Source of the DNA: PALSA-1440 sp050011195
Lineage (GTDB): Bacteria > Verrucomicrobiota > Verrucomicrobiia > Limisphaerales > UBA8199
DNA: 10,681 nucleotides
Assembly: GCA_050011195.1 (NCBI GenBank)
Contig: JBEKJO010000193.1
Span: 1-10,681, forward strand
Reading direction: 5' to 3'
Translations under genes and position numbers: made by a program
In this document: in pieces, positions 1 through 5,681 of the stretch
Layout: the number at the start of each line of letters is the position of its first letter
Numbering within the stretch: the first letter of the stretch is position 1
The notes under the pieces: model-generated
The model's database searches: none
What the model saw: only the letters and a program-made list of their open reading frames with translations
What the model was told of the DNA's origin: nothing

Positions 1-107
1 ACGCATTCCAACGCGCATTGCCAGACGGAACTGTTGCGGCTGGGGACAGCCGCGCTCCGGGGGCAGCGGGGCGGTCGGCTTTGGAGCAGGTTGCGGACGC
101 GGTCATG
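1..107. other. Left-edge non-coding stretch
   Basis: No convincing gene is seen here. The plus-strand open frame across this stretch runs antisense through the GYF_2/DUF4190 gene and has the low-complexity, Ala/Arg/Gly-rich composition of a shadow frame. A 7-bp hairpin is present (GCGGCTG at 36-42, CAGCCGC at 47-53, loop GGGA). It lies downstream of the minus-strand gene ending at 108, but no T-run follows on the minus strand, so it is not called a terminator. Confidence 0.5.
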
Positions 108-623
108 CTAGAGCCTCTGTATTTTGCGCAGGATGTCCGACGTGCTCACGGCGAGGCCGAGCGCCAAAGCAACCGCCGCCATGACAAGACTCAGGAGGCA
201 GAGGACCAGGCCGGCGATAGCCAGGCCGCGGCCCTGTTGGGACTGAGGGTCGTTCTTGATTTGGGACAAGGCGACCAGGGCGAAGATTACCCCGAGCACG
301 TTGAACGGAAATCCATAGCAGCAACCGCAGCAGCAGACGCAGGAAGTTATGGCGAGGACACCCATCACCATAGCTGCAAGCGCCATTGAATTGGTCCGGG
401 GAGTCGGGGTGATGTAGATTGGCCCCGGAGCGAACCGAGGCGGAGGAGTGCGGGCGAGCAACGGGGCGAATTCCACATACTCCGTGAGCGGCGTCCATTG
501 GGCCGCGCCCTCGGCCTGCACCCGGGTCTGCGCGCCGGCCCGGCCTTCGGCGATCCATTCGCGCAATTGGTCCGCGGTGATTGGCCCGTACTCCCGCCCG
601 TCTGCTCCAATGATCTTATACAT
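108..623 (-). CDS. GYF_2 domain plus DUF4190-like membrane protein
   Basis: The protein has 171 residues. Residues 1-52 form a GYF_2-type domain (MYKIIGADGREYGPITADQL, then W and F positions shared with the two neighbouring proteins). GYF domains in general bind proline-rich peptides, but the role of bacterial GYF_2 is not established. A Pro-rich linker (about 58-77) follows, then a DUF4190-like membrane part: a hydrophobic segment at about 79-120 and a second at about 133-160, with the usual GRGLAIAGLVL between them. A Cys-rich patch, CVCCCGCC (95-102), lies in the first hydrophobic stretch. There is no signal peptide, so the GYF_2 domain is probably cytoplasmic. The gene lies 27 bp downstream of the GYF_2-TM2 gene on the same strand and is probably cotranscribed with it. 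No strong Shine-Dalgarno is seen, and the start is fixed by homology with its two neighbours. The biochemical function is unknown. Confidence 0.85.
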   Translation of the reverse strand: MYKIIGADGREYGPITADQLREWIAEGRAGAQTRVQAEGAAQWTPLTEYVEFAPLLARTPPPRFAPGPIYITPTPRTNSMALAAMVMGVLAITSCVCCCGCCYGFPFNVLGVIFALVALSQIKNDPQSQQGRGLAIAGLVLCLLSLVMAAVALALGLAVSTSDILRKIQRL

Positions 624-650
624 AAGCCAATTCTGCCTGGGAACTACGGC

Positions 651-1127
651 TCAGAACCACTCTTTCCGCCCGTCAACATACACCCGCACGAACTCCTCGT
701 CGGGCTTGCACAAGTAAATAATGCCCTCAATCAGGCCAATGACGTGCATCACGGGTGAAGCGAGGCCGCACGTCAAAAGGGTGACGAGCAACATGACCAG
801 CCCGGCGCCGGTGTAGCCGAGAATGAATTTGTGAATGCCGAGCGAGCCGAGCAGGATGCCGCAAATGCCGGCGGGAATCTTGTTCGACGCCCGCGGCAGG
901 GGGGTATAAGCCGGCGGCGCGAGCGTCGGCGGGACGGTCGCGGACGCCGGCGGGGGTTTCAGGTCAGCGGCAAACTCCGGGAACGAACCGAGCGGTTTCC
1001 AGTCCTGGGTGCCGTCGGTTTGCGCGAGGGTTTGGGCGTTGGCGCGGTTCTCGGCCATCCAGCCCCGCAGTTGCTCGGCGGTGACCGGGCCGTATTGCTG
1101 GCCGTCTTTTCCAATGATTCGATACAT
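651..1127 (-). CDS. GYF_2 domain plus TM2 domain membrane protein
   Basis: The protein has 158 residues. Residues 1-52 are a GYF_2 domain (MYRIIGKDGQQYGPVTAEQL start). A Pro/Ala/Thr-rich linker spans about 58-80. Residues 84-143 are a TM2 domain: two hydrophobic helices joined by a short loop, with the typical GSLGIHKFILGYTGAGL pattern and an acidic end after the second helix. TM2 proteins are small membrane proteins, and no reaction is known for them. The protein ends with a short charged tail. The gene sits between two other GYF_2 genes on the same strand. It has a minus-strand promoter candidate upstream with a perfect TATAAT, so it may start a two-gene transcript with the DUF4190 gene. 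No clear ribosome-binding site precedes the ATG. The domain call is secure and the role is unknown. Confidence 0.87.
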   Translation of the reverse strand: MYRIIGKDGQQYGPVTAEQLRGWMAENRANAQTLAQTDGTQDWKPLGSFPEFAADLKPPPASATVPPTLAPPAYTPLPRASNKIPAGICGILLGSLGIHKFILGYTGAGLVMLLVTLLTCGLASPVMHVIGLIEGIIYLCKPDEEFVRVYVDGRKEWF

Positions 1128-1162
1128 AGGCTTTGTTTCGGATAGTGGCGTTAGCTGCTCAC

Positions 1163-1191
1163 ATTATATACTTACCGGATAAATGCGCTAA
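1163..1191 (-). promoter_or_regulatory. Candidate sigma70-type promoter for the GYF_2-TM2 gene
   Basis: On the minus strand there is a perfect -10 box TATAAT (plus-strand ATTATA at 1163-1168). Seventeen bases upstream is a weak -35 candidate, TTAGCG (1186-1191). The start site would fall near 1156, giving a leader of about 30 bases before the ATG at 1127. The -10 match is strong, the -35 is poor. Confidence 0.5.
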
Positions 1192-1256
1192 GGTTACAAA
1201 GTGCTGGTTACAGATTGCAATTTGGTGGTTCGCAGTCCCATGAGCCAGGCGCCTCG

Positions 1257-2129
1257 TCACGGGTTCCATACCAATTGAGCCAGCCGCGATTCGGTGAGCG
1301 CCTCGGCGTGCCCGTCGGCGAAGCCCACAACCCACGTTCGTCCATGGCGCGAGCGCTGGGTCATCAACTCGCTGCCGCCGCTGGCATTCCAGCCTGAGTC
1401 GCTTTCGAAGATCATGACCGTCCGCGCCGGGTTGGTGATTTTGGCGGTGGACAACCCGCCGAGTTTCCGGTTGAAAGCATAGTGGCACCGGCTGCCCGGG
1501 GAGGCGGCGGCACAAAGGAAAACCTTCTCCGATCCCACATTCTTCCGGATCGCGTCACACCAGGTGTCCGCGGGCGGGCACTGGTCGCCATTGGCGTTCG
1601 CATACACCATCACTCCCAAGGTGAGTTGCTTCACGTTATTGAGGCAATTGATGGTTTGGGCTTTGGCTTTGGCCCTCGCCAGCGCGGGCAATAGCATGGC
1701 GGCCGTAACCAGGATTGGGAACAGCAGCATGAAGCCTGACACGCAAATGCCCGCGATTGCCAACCCATTGCCAGATAACCGTCCGCCGCTGCGATTGATT
1801 TTGACCAGGGCAATGATGCCCAGAATCAAACCGACCACGGCAGTAATGCCGCAGATTCCCAGAATTCCCAGCACCAGCGACGTGATCGCCATGCCGCTGG
1901 TTTTAGCTTCCGCGGGTGTCGCGGACAGCGGCGGAGGCGGAGCCGCGCCCGGAGCGGCGGCGAAGTCCGGCTGAAACTCCGGCACGGAAGCCAGGGTCTG
2001 CCACTCGGCGCCGCCTTCCGGTTTAACTCTCGTTTGCGCGTGGGCGCGACCTTCGGTGATCCATTGGCGCAACACCTCACTGTTGACCGGACCATATTCT
2101 TTGCCATCAGCTCCGAGGACGCGATACAT
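1257..2129 (-). CDS. GYF_2-DUF4190-pseudopilin (H-X9-DG) fusion protein
   Basis: The protein has 290 residues in three parts. Residues 1-53 are a GYF_2 domain like those of the two downstream genes. After a Pro/Ala linker (about 58-76), residues 78-150 form a DUF4190-like double membrane segment. Its second hydrophobic helix runs directly into LPALARAKAKAQTINCLNNV (148-166 region), which is the mature helix seen in verrucomicrobial type II/IV pseudopilins. The C-terminal domain ends with RHGRTWVVGFADGH, in which H262 and D272-G273 match the H-X9-DG signature of prepilin-processing-associated proteins (DUF1559-like). The usual prepilin leader (a charged stretch, then GFTLIE) is missing, so normal prepilin peptidase cleavage is not expected. 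The start ATG has a good upstream AGAAGGA. The architecture is read from sequence. The function, perhaps a membrane-tethered pilin-like or surface-display protein, is inferred. Confidence 0.85.
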   Translation of the reverse strand: MYRVLGADGKEYGPVNSEVLRQWITEGRAHAQTRVKPEGGAEWQTLASVPEFQPDFAAAPGAAPPPPLSATPAEAKTSGMAITSLVLGILGICGITAVVGLILGIIALVKINRSGGRLSGNGLAIAGICVSGFMLLFPILVTAAMLLPALARAKAKAQTINCLNNVKQLTLGVMVYANANGDQCPPADTWCDAIRKNVGSEKVFLCAAASPGSRCHYAFNRKLGGLSTAKITNPARTVMIFESDSGWNASGGSELMTQRSRHGRTWVVGFADGHAEALTESRLAQLVWNP

Positions 2130-2133
2130 GCCA

Positions 2134-2140
2134 TCCTTCT
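2134..2140 (-). promoter_or_regulatory. Ribosome-binding site of the GYF_2-pseudopilin gene
   Basis: On the minus strand AGAAGGA precedes the ATG at 2129 by four bases after the motif (TGGC). It supports this start. It is one of the few clear Shine-Dalgarno sequences in the window. Confidence 0.6.
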
Positions 2141-2196
2141 ACGCGTTCGCGCGCCTCCCGCCAAGTTGAAAAAGCGCCGTTCTTTGTAATCCTCGG

Positions 2197-2278
2197 CGGG
2201 AGGGCGAGCGTCCCCGCGAGCCCTGATTCTCTGGATTTTCCCGGGAGGTTTGGGCTCGCGGGGACGCTCGCCCTCCCG
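2197..2278. repeat. 27-bp perfect inverted repeat with 28-nt loop
   Basis: Arms 2197-2223 and 2252-2278 are exact reverse complements over 27 bp (left arm begins CGGGAGGGCGAGCGTCCCCG). The 28-base centre is less GC-rich. The element fills the spacer between the end of trpD and the start of the GYF_2-pseudopilin gene, both on the minus strand. No long T-run follows directly, so it looks like a dispersed palindromic repeat of the kind common in verrucomicrobial intergenic DNA. It could still act as a strong RNA hairpin between the two genes. A further short stretch with a direct repeat of GGCTGGCG (2278-2285 and 2297-2304) runs up to the trpD stop codon. Confidence 0.9.
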
Positions 2279-2306
2279 GCTGGCGCCAGTGCGCAAGGCT
2301 GGCGTC

Positions 2307-3368
2307 CTACGATCTCCTCTGCAATTCAGCCAGCTTGGCGCGGGCCTTGCCGCAGTCGATGGTTTCCACCGCCAAGTCCCAGCCCTCGGCCATCGTGCGC
2401 GTGCGGCCGGCGACGAACAACGCGGCGGCGGCGTTCAGCAGAACAGCGTCGCGTTTGGGGCCCCGCTCCTCGCCCTTCAGGACGCGGCGGATGATGGTGG
2501 CGTTGACCTCCCGGTCGCCGCCGCGCAGATCGGCCAGCACCGCCGGTTGGAGCGGGAACGACTCGGGCGGCAGCGCCGAGGTGGCCAGCGCGCGCTCCTG
2601 ATAAAACTCGGCAATCGTAGTCGGCCCGAGCGGCGAAAGCTCGTCGAGATGGCGGACTGCTCCACCCTCGCCCGGCACGGCACCGCAGACGACCATGGCG
2701 CGCCGCACACCCAGGGACTGAAGCACACGGGCCAGCGGCTCGCACAGGTCCGGGCGCGGCACGCCCACCAGCGCCGCACTGGGCCGCGCCGGGTTCAGCA
2801 GGGGGCCGAGGAAGTTGAAGATCGTGCTCTGGCCGCGTTCGGCGCAGAGCTTGCGCGCCGGGATGATGTGCCGGAAGGCTGGATGATATTTCGGCGCAAA
2901 GAAGAACGCGAAGCCGTGCTCCCGCAGCGAGCGCGCGGCTTCCTCCGGCCCCAGGTCAAAGGGGATGCCCAGCGCCTCCATCACGTCCGCGCTGCCGATC
3001 AGGGAGGTGACGGCGCGGTTGCCGTGCTTGGCCACCCGCACCCCCGCTGCCGCCGCGAGGAGGGCGACCGTGGTGGAGATGTTGAACGTGCTTAAGCGGT
3101 CGCCGCCCGTGCCGACTACGTCCAGGATTTCGCTCGCACGCGTCTCGCCGTCGAGCACCGGTTGGATGGACCTGCCGCGCAACTCGCGAGCGAACGCGGC
3201 AATCTCCCCGGTCGTCTCCCCTTTGCGGGCAAGGTGGGTCAGGAACGCGGCCTTCGTCGCCGCCGGGACCGCCTCGTCAATCAACTGCTCGACCGCCACG
3301 CCGACCTGCTCGTCCGTCAGGGCATTCGAGGCGGCGAGCTGGCGAGTGAATTCTTCAAGCACGGGCAA
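2307..3368 (-). CDS. trpD: Anthranilate phosphoribosyltransferase
   Basis: TrpD transfers the phosphoribosyl group from PRPP to anthranilate in tryptophan biosynthesis, in the cytoplasm and usually as a homodimer. The 353-residue product has the family's normal length. Motifs in order: GTGGD (86-90, PRPP loop), NIST (96-99), KHGNRAVTS (114-122), GSADVMEALG (125-134), the FNFLGPLLNP segment (184-193), and DE at 242-243, which bind magnesium. In the segment normally written G-x-R-T-x-F-N, this protein reads G-Q-S-T (Ser181), so the Arg that contacts anthranilate in studied enzymes is replaced. The first in-frame start after a stop is TTG (3366-3368). A GTG two codons further in (3360-3362) is an equally likely start. 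No ATG or Shine-Dalgarno is visible. No other trp gene is in the window. The gene is divergent from the M16 peptidase gene. Confidence 0.95.
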   Translation of the reverse strand: MPVLEEFTRQLAASNALTDEQVGVAVEQLIDEAVPAATKAAFLTHLARKGETTGEIAAFARELRGRSIQPVLDGETRASEILDVVGTGGDRLSTFNISTTVALLAAAAGVRVAKHGNRAVTSLIGSADVMEALGIPFDLGPEEAARSLREHGFAFFFAPKYHPAFRHIIPARKLCAERGQSTIFNFLGPLLNPARPSAALVGVPRPDLCEPLARVLQSLGVRRAMVVCGAVPGEGGAVRHLDELSPLGPTTIAEFYQERALATSALPPESFPLQPAVLADLRGGDREVNATIIRRVLKGEERGPKRDAVLLNAAAALFVAGRTRTMAEGWDLAVETIDCGKARAKLAELQRRS

Positions 3369-3447
3369 ATGTTAAGAGTTGAGCCGACCCTTTTGCAATG
3401 GCGAACCACGGAGGGACAAACGCCACGGAAAATTCTTCTGGCGGCGC

Positions 3448-3476
3448 TTGACAGCCGCACTCCTTTCGGCGATAAA
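3448..3476 (+). promoter_or_regulatory. Candidate promoter for the M16 peptidase gene
   Basis: A perfect -35 box TTGACA (3448-3453) is followed after 17 bases by GATAAA (3471-3476), a four-of-six match to the -10 consensus. It lies in the 210-bp divergent spacer between trpD and the peptidase gene, pointing at the peptidase. The leader would be about 95 bases. No equally good trpD promoter was seen on the other strand. Confidence 0.5.
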
Positions 3477-3578
3477 TAAGGTGTCCGGGTGACAGAACGT
3501 TTCTTCAGCGGGGTTCCCCACCCCCACCTCCTTGGCGTCTGTCGCCCGGGCATCCTTGAATCCCGGCCAGGGCAAGCA

Positions 3579-4838
3579 ATGTATCGCATCACTCAACTCA
3601 AGAACGGTCTGACGGTCGCCACGGCGGAAATGCCACACATGCTGAGTGCGAGCGTCGGCTTGTGGATCGGCGTGGGCTCGCGTTACGAACCGGCTCGGCT
3701 CAACGGCGTCTGCCATTTCATCGAACACCTTCTCTTCAAAGGCACAAAGAAGCGTTCGGCCAAGGAGATCTCCCAGGCAGTGGAAGGGATTGGCGGTTAC
3801 CTGAACGCCTTCACCAGCGAGGAAACGACCTGTTTCCATGCCCGGGCCTCCTACGACCGCTTCGACGAACTGCTCGATGTGCTGCTGGATATGCTCCTCG
3901 ACTCAAAGTTCGACCCGGTGGAGATCGGCAAGGAGCGCGAGGTCATCAAAGAAGAGATGGCGATGGTTCTGGACGAGCCGCAGCATCACGTCCAGGAATT
4001 GCTCAACGCCACGCTCTGGCCCGACCAGCCCCTCGGACGCCCCATCACCGGCACGGAGAAAACGCTGGATGCGATGACGCGCGCCCACCTGCTCGGCTAT
4101 TTGCGCGACAACTACGTGCCGGCCAACACCCTGATCGTCGCCGCGGGCAGACTGAAGCATCGCCGAGTCGTCCGGGCCGTCGCGCGCTATGCCCCCCGCT
4201 TTCACACCGCCGCCCGTCCGCGCTTTGCGCCTGCCTGCAGCGACCAGCAAGCGCCGAAGATTCGCCTGTTCACGAAAAAGACCGAGCAGACGCAAATCGC
4301 CCTGGGCATCCGCACCTGCTCGCGCCAGGACGAACGCCGCTACGCCCTGCGCCTGCTCAACACGGTCCTGGGCGAGAACATGAGCTCGCGGCTCTTCCAG
4401 GTCGTGCGCGAAGATCGCGGCCTGGCCTATTCTATTTACAGCATGCCCAGCTTCTTCGGCGACGCGGGCGACCTGGTGATTTCCGCCGGCCTGGATACCG
4501 GCAATTTGACGAAGACGCTTCAGCTTATCCTGCGCGAGTTGCGCCGCATCCGGGAAGCGGCCCCGAGCGCCGCCGAACTGCGCCGCGCGCGGGATTACGT
4601 CATCGGCCAGATCGACCTGAGCCTGGAAACCACCGACAACCAGATGAACTGGTTGGGCGAGCAACTGCTTGGCTACGGCACCATCCTGCCACCCGCCCAA
4701 ATCAAACGGCGCTTCCGCGAAGTCACCGCTGGCGAAATCCGCGCCGTCGCGCGCGCTTTCTTCCGCCCGGAGCGGTTGAACCTGGCGCTGGTCAGCCCGT
4801 TAAGGACCACCGACCGGTTGGCCAGGCTGCTGAAATGA
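3579..4838 (+). CDS. M16 family zinc metallopeptidase
   Basis: The product has 419 residues from the chosen start and is the size of single-chain M16B peptidases (processing-peptidase beta / YmxG type). It opens with the typical YRITQLKNGLTVATAEMP strand. The inverted zinc site HFIEH is at 46-50, with the third ligand at E126 in EREVIKEE, 76 residues after the second His as the family requires. The C-terminal half carries the R277/Y284 pair in VREDRGLAYSIYS, used for substrate binding in active M16 dimers. It therefore looks catalytically complete. No signal peptide is seen, so it is probably cytoplasmic. An in-frame GTG at 3489 would add 30 residues that do not resemble the family, so the ATG at 3579 is preferred. 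The natural substrate is unknown. The next plus-strand gene, rpmI, has its own promoter, so coupling is not needed. Confidence 0.92.
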   Translation: MYRITQLKNGLTVATAEMPHMLSASVGLWIGVGSRYEPARLNGVCHFIEHLLFKGTKKRSAKEISQAVEGIGGYLNAFTSEETTCFHARASYDRFDELLDVLLDMLLDSKFDPVEIGKEREVIKEEMAMVLDEPQHHVQELLNATLWPDQPLGRPITGTEKTLDAMTRAHLLGYLRDNYVPANTLIVAAGRLKHRRVVRAVARYAPRFHTAARPRFAPACSDQQAPKIRLFTKKTEQTQIALGIRTCSRQDERRYALRLLNTVLGENMSSRLFQVVREDRGLAYSIYSMPSFFGDAGDLVISAGLDTGNLTKTLQLILRELRRIREAAPSAAELRRARDYVIGQIDLSLETTDNQMNWLGEQLLGYGTILPPAQIKRRFREVTAGEIRAVARAFFRPERLNLALVSPLRTTDRLARLLK

Positions 4839-4888
4839 GGCAAAACCTGCCTGCCTGTTTCAAATGCGCAAAATAAACAAAATACCGC

Positions 4889-4917
4889 TTGATTCGATTG
4901 GCCGCGCCACCTATATT
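4889..4917 (+). promoter_or_regulatory. Promoter for rpmI-rplT
   Basis: TTGATT (4889-4894) and TATATT (4912-4917) are separated by exactly 17 bases. Each matches the sigma70 consensus at five or four of six positions. Transcription would begin near 4924, about 25 bases before the rpmI ATG. This is the best promoter in the window and suits a ribosomal protein operon. The rest of the 111-bp spacer shows no gene. Confidence 0.7.
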
Positions 4918-4949
4918 GCGCGCTCTTTTTGAAAGAAAGTTAAAGACTT

Positions 4950-5159
4950 ATGCGACGTCCAAAAGGCATCAAGACCAAGAAGTCTGCGGCCAAGCGTTTC
5001 AAAATCACCGCCGGCGGGAAAGTCATGCGCTCCAGCGCCGGTCGGCGGCACTTGTGCCAGACCAAGAATCCCAAACGCCGCCGCAACCTCCGCGGCACCA
5101 CCACGGTCCACTCGACCGACAAGTATCGCATCACGCAAAGCCTGCCCTTCAGCCACTGA
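4950..5159 (+). CDS. rpmI: 50S ribosomal protein L35 (bL35)
   Basis: The 69-residue basic protein belongs to the large ribosomal subunit. It carries the diagnostic bL35 pattern: KTKKSAAKRFKITAGGKVMR (9-28), then AGRRH, KNPKRRRNLR and a final hydrophobic LPF. Length is normal for the family. The start ATG follows a purine-rich GAAAGAAAG. It is followed after 39 bases by rplT, the usual partner. In many bacteria infC lies just upstream. Here the preceding gene is the M16 peptidase and a promoter sits between them, so this cluster begins at rpmI. Confidence 0.97.
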   Translation: MRRPKGIKTKKSAAKRFKITAGGKVMRSSAGRRHLCQTKNPKRRRNLRGTTTVHSTDKYRITQSLPFSH

Positions 5160-5165
5160 CCCGCC

Positions 5166-5193
5166 ATCAACTTTCGACCATCAACTATCAACT
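5166..5193 (+). repeat. Heptanucleotide repeat ATCAACT in the rpmI-rplT spacer
   Basis: Three exact copies of ATCAACT (5166-5172, 5180-5186, 5187-5193) lie in one 7-base register. The remaining unit (5173-5179, TTCGACC) is a degenerate copy. The array ends five bases before the rplT ATG, so it occupies the place where a Shine-Dalgarno would be expected. Confidence 0.8.
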
Positions 5194-5198
5194 AGATC

Positions 5199-5570
5199 AT
5201 GCGCGTAACCAACGCCCCCGCTTCCCGCAAACGCCGCACCCGGATGATCCGCGCCGCCAAAGGCTTCCGGATGCGCCGCTCCAAACTTTATCGCTATGCC
5301 TCCGATGCCATTGACCATGGCCGCGCCTACGCCTTCCGCGACCGCCGCGTCAAGAAACGCACCTTCCGCGCCCTCTGGCAAATCCGCATCAACGCCGCCG
5401 CCCGCGCCGCCGGCACCACCTACAGCCGTTTCATGGAAGGGTTGAAGGCCGCCCAGGTCGCGCTCGACCGCAAAATCCTGGCGGACCTCGCCGCCACGGA
5501 CGCCGCGGCGTTTGCTGAATTGGTCAAAGTCGCCCAGAACGCGTTGAAGACCAAAGCCGCCAAGGTTTGA
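5199..5570 (+). CDS. rplT: 50S ribosomal protein L20 (bL20)
   Basis: The 123-residue basic protein binds 23S rRNA early in large-subunit assembly. Recognisable family segments are the ASRKRRTRMIRAAKGF N-terminal tail, the AYAFRDRRVKKRTFRALWQI centre, RINAAARAAGTTYSRFMEGL and the C-terminal ALDRKILADLA helix. The N-terminus, with TNAPASRKRR, resembles verrucomicrobial bL20 more than the proteobacterial ARVKRGV form. It follows rpmI by 39 bases. No Shine-Dalgarno is visible because a heptamer repeat fills the spacer, so translation may depend on coupling or on an unstructured start. In other bacteria L20 represses this operon through an mRNA site; none is recognised here. A terminator follows the gene. 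Confidence 0.97.
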   Translation: MRVTNAPASRKRRTRMIRAAKGFRMRRSKLYRYASDAIDHGRAYAFRDRRVKKRTFRALWQIRINAAARAAGTTYSRFMEGLKAAQVALDRKILADLAATDAAAFAELVKVAQNALKTKAAKV

Positions 5571-5605
5571 CCTTTCCCATTGCCGATTTTGCATCGTCAA
5601 TTGGC

Positions 5606-5638
5606 AGACGGGCGACCCGAGACGGCTCGCCCGTTTTT
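5606..5638 (+). terminator. Rho-independent terminator after rplT
   Basis: ACGGGCGA (5608-5615) pairs with TCGCCCGT (5627-5634). The stem continues inside as CCG/CGG (5617-5619 with 5623-5625) after one mismatch, with loop AGA. A run of T (5634-5638, then CTTT) follows directly. It ends the rpmI-rplT transcript or acts as an attenuator ahead of pheS. No Phe-rich leader peptide is seen in the 111-base spacer. Confidence 0.85.
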
Positions 5639-5681
5639 CTTTATGTCCTTGGCACTCCCTTGCGCTTAATCTAAGCACGTT

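Noticed and set aside
36..53. Hairpin at the left edge as a terminator for the GYF_2 genes
   Set aside because: The stem is only 7 bp and no T-run follows on the minus strand.
18..389. Plus-strand open frame at the left edge as a gene
   Set aside because: It lies antisense to the GYF_2-DUF4190 gene, has low-complexity composition and matches no recognised family.
2250..3095. Long plus-strand open frame opposite trpD
   Set aside because: It is the Arg/Ala/Gly-rich antisense shadow of a strongly supported TrpD.
3489..3578. GTG start at 3489 for the M16 peptidase
   Set aside because: The extra 30 residues do not resemble the family N-terminus, while MYRITQLKNG at 3579 does.
3903..4700. Long minus-strand open frame opposite the M16 peptidase
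   Set aside because: The plus-strand frame has all zinc-site and family motifs, and the antisense product has none.
5643..5669. An 8-codon leader peptide controlling pheS, as pheM does in E. coli
   Set aside because: It reads MSLALPCA, has no Phe codons, and lies after the terminator hairpin.
5571..5681. T-box or other riboswitch before pheS
   Set aside because: No T-box sequence or specifier-loop pattern is seen, and the spacer is too short apart from the terminator.
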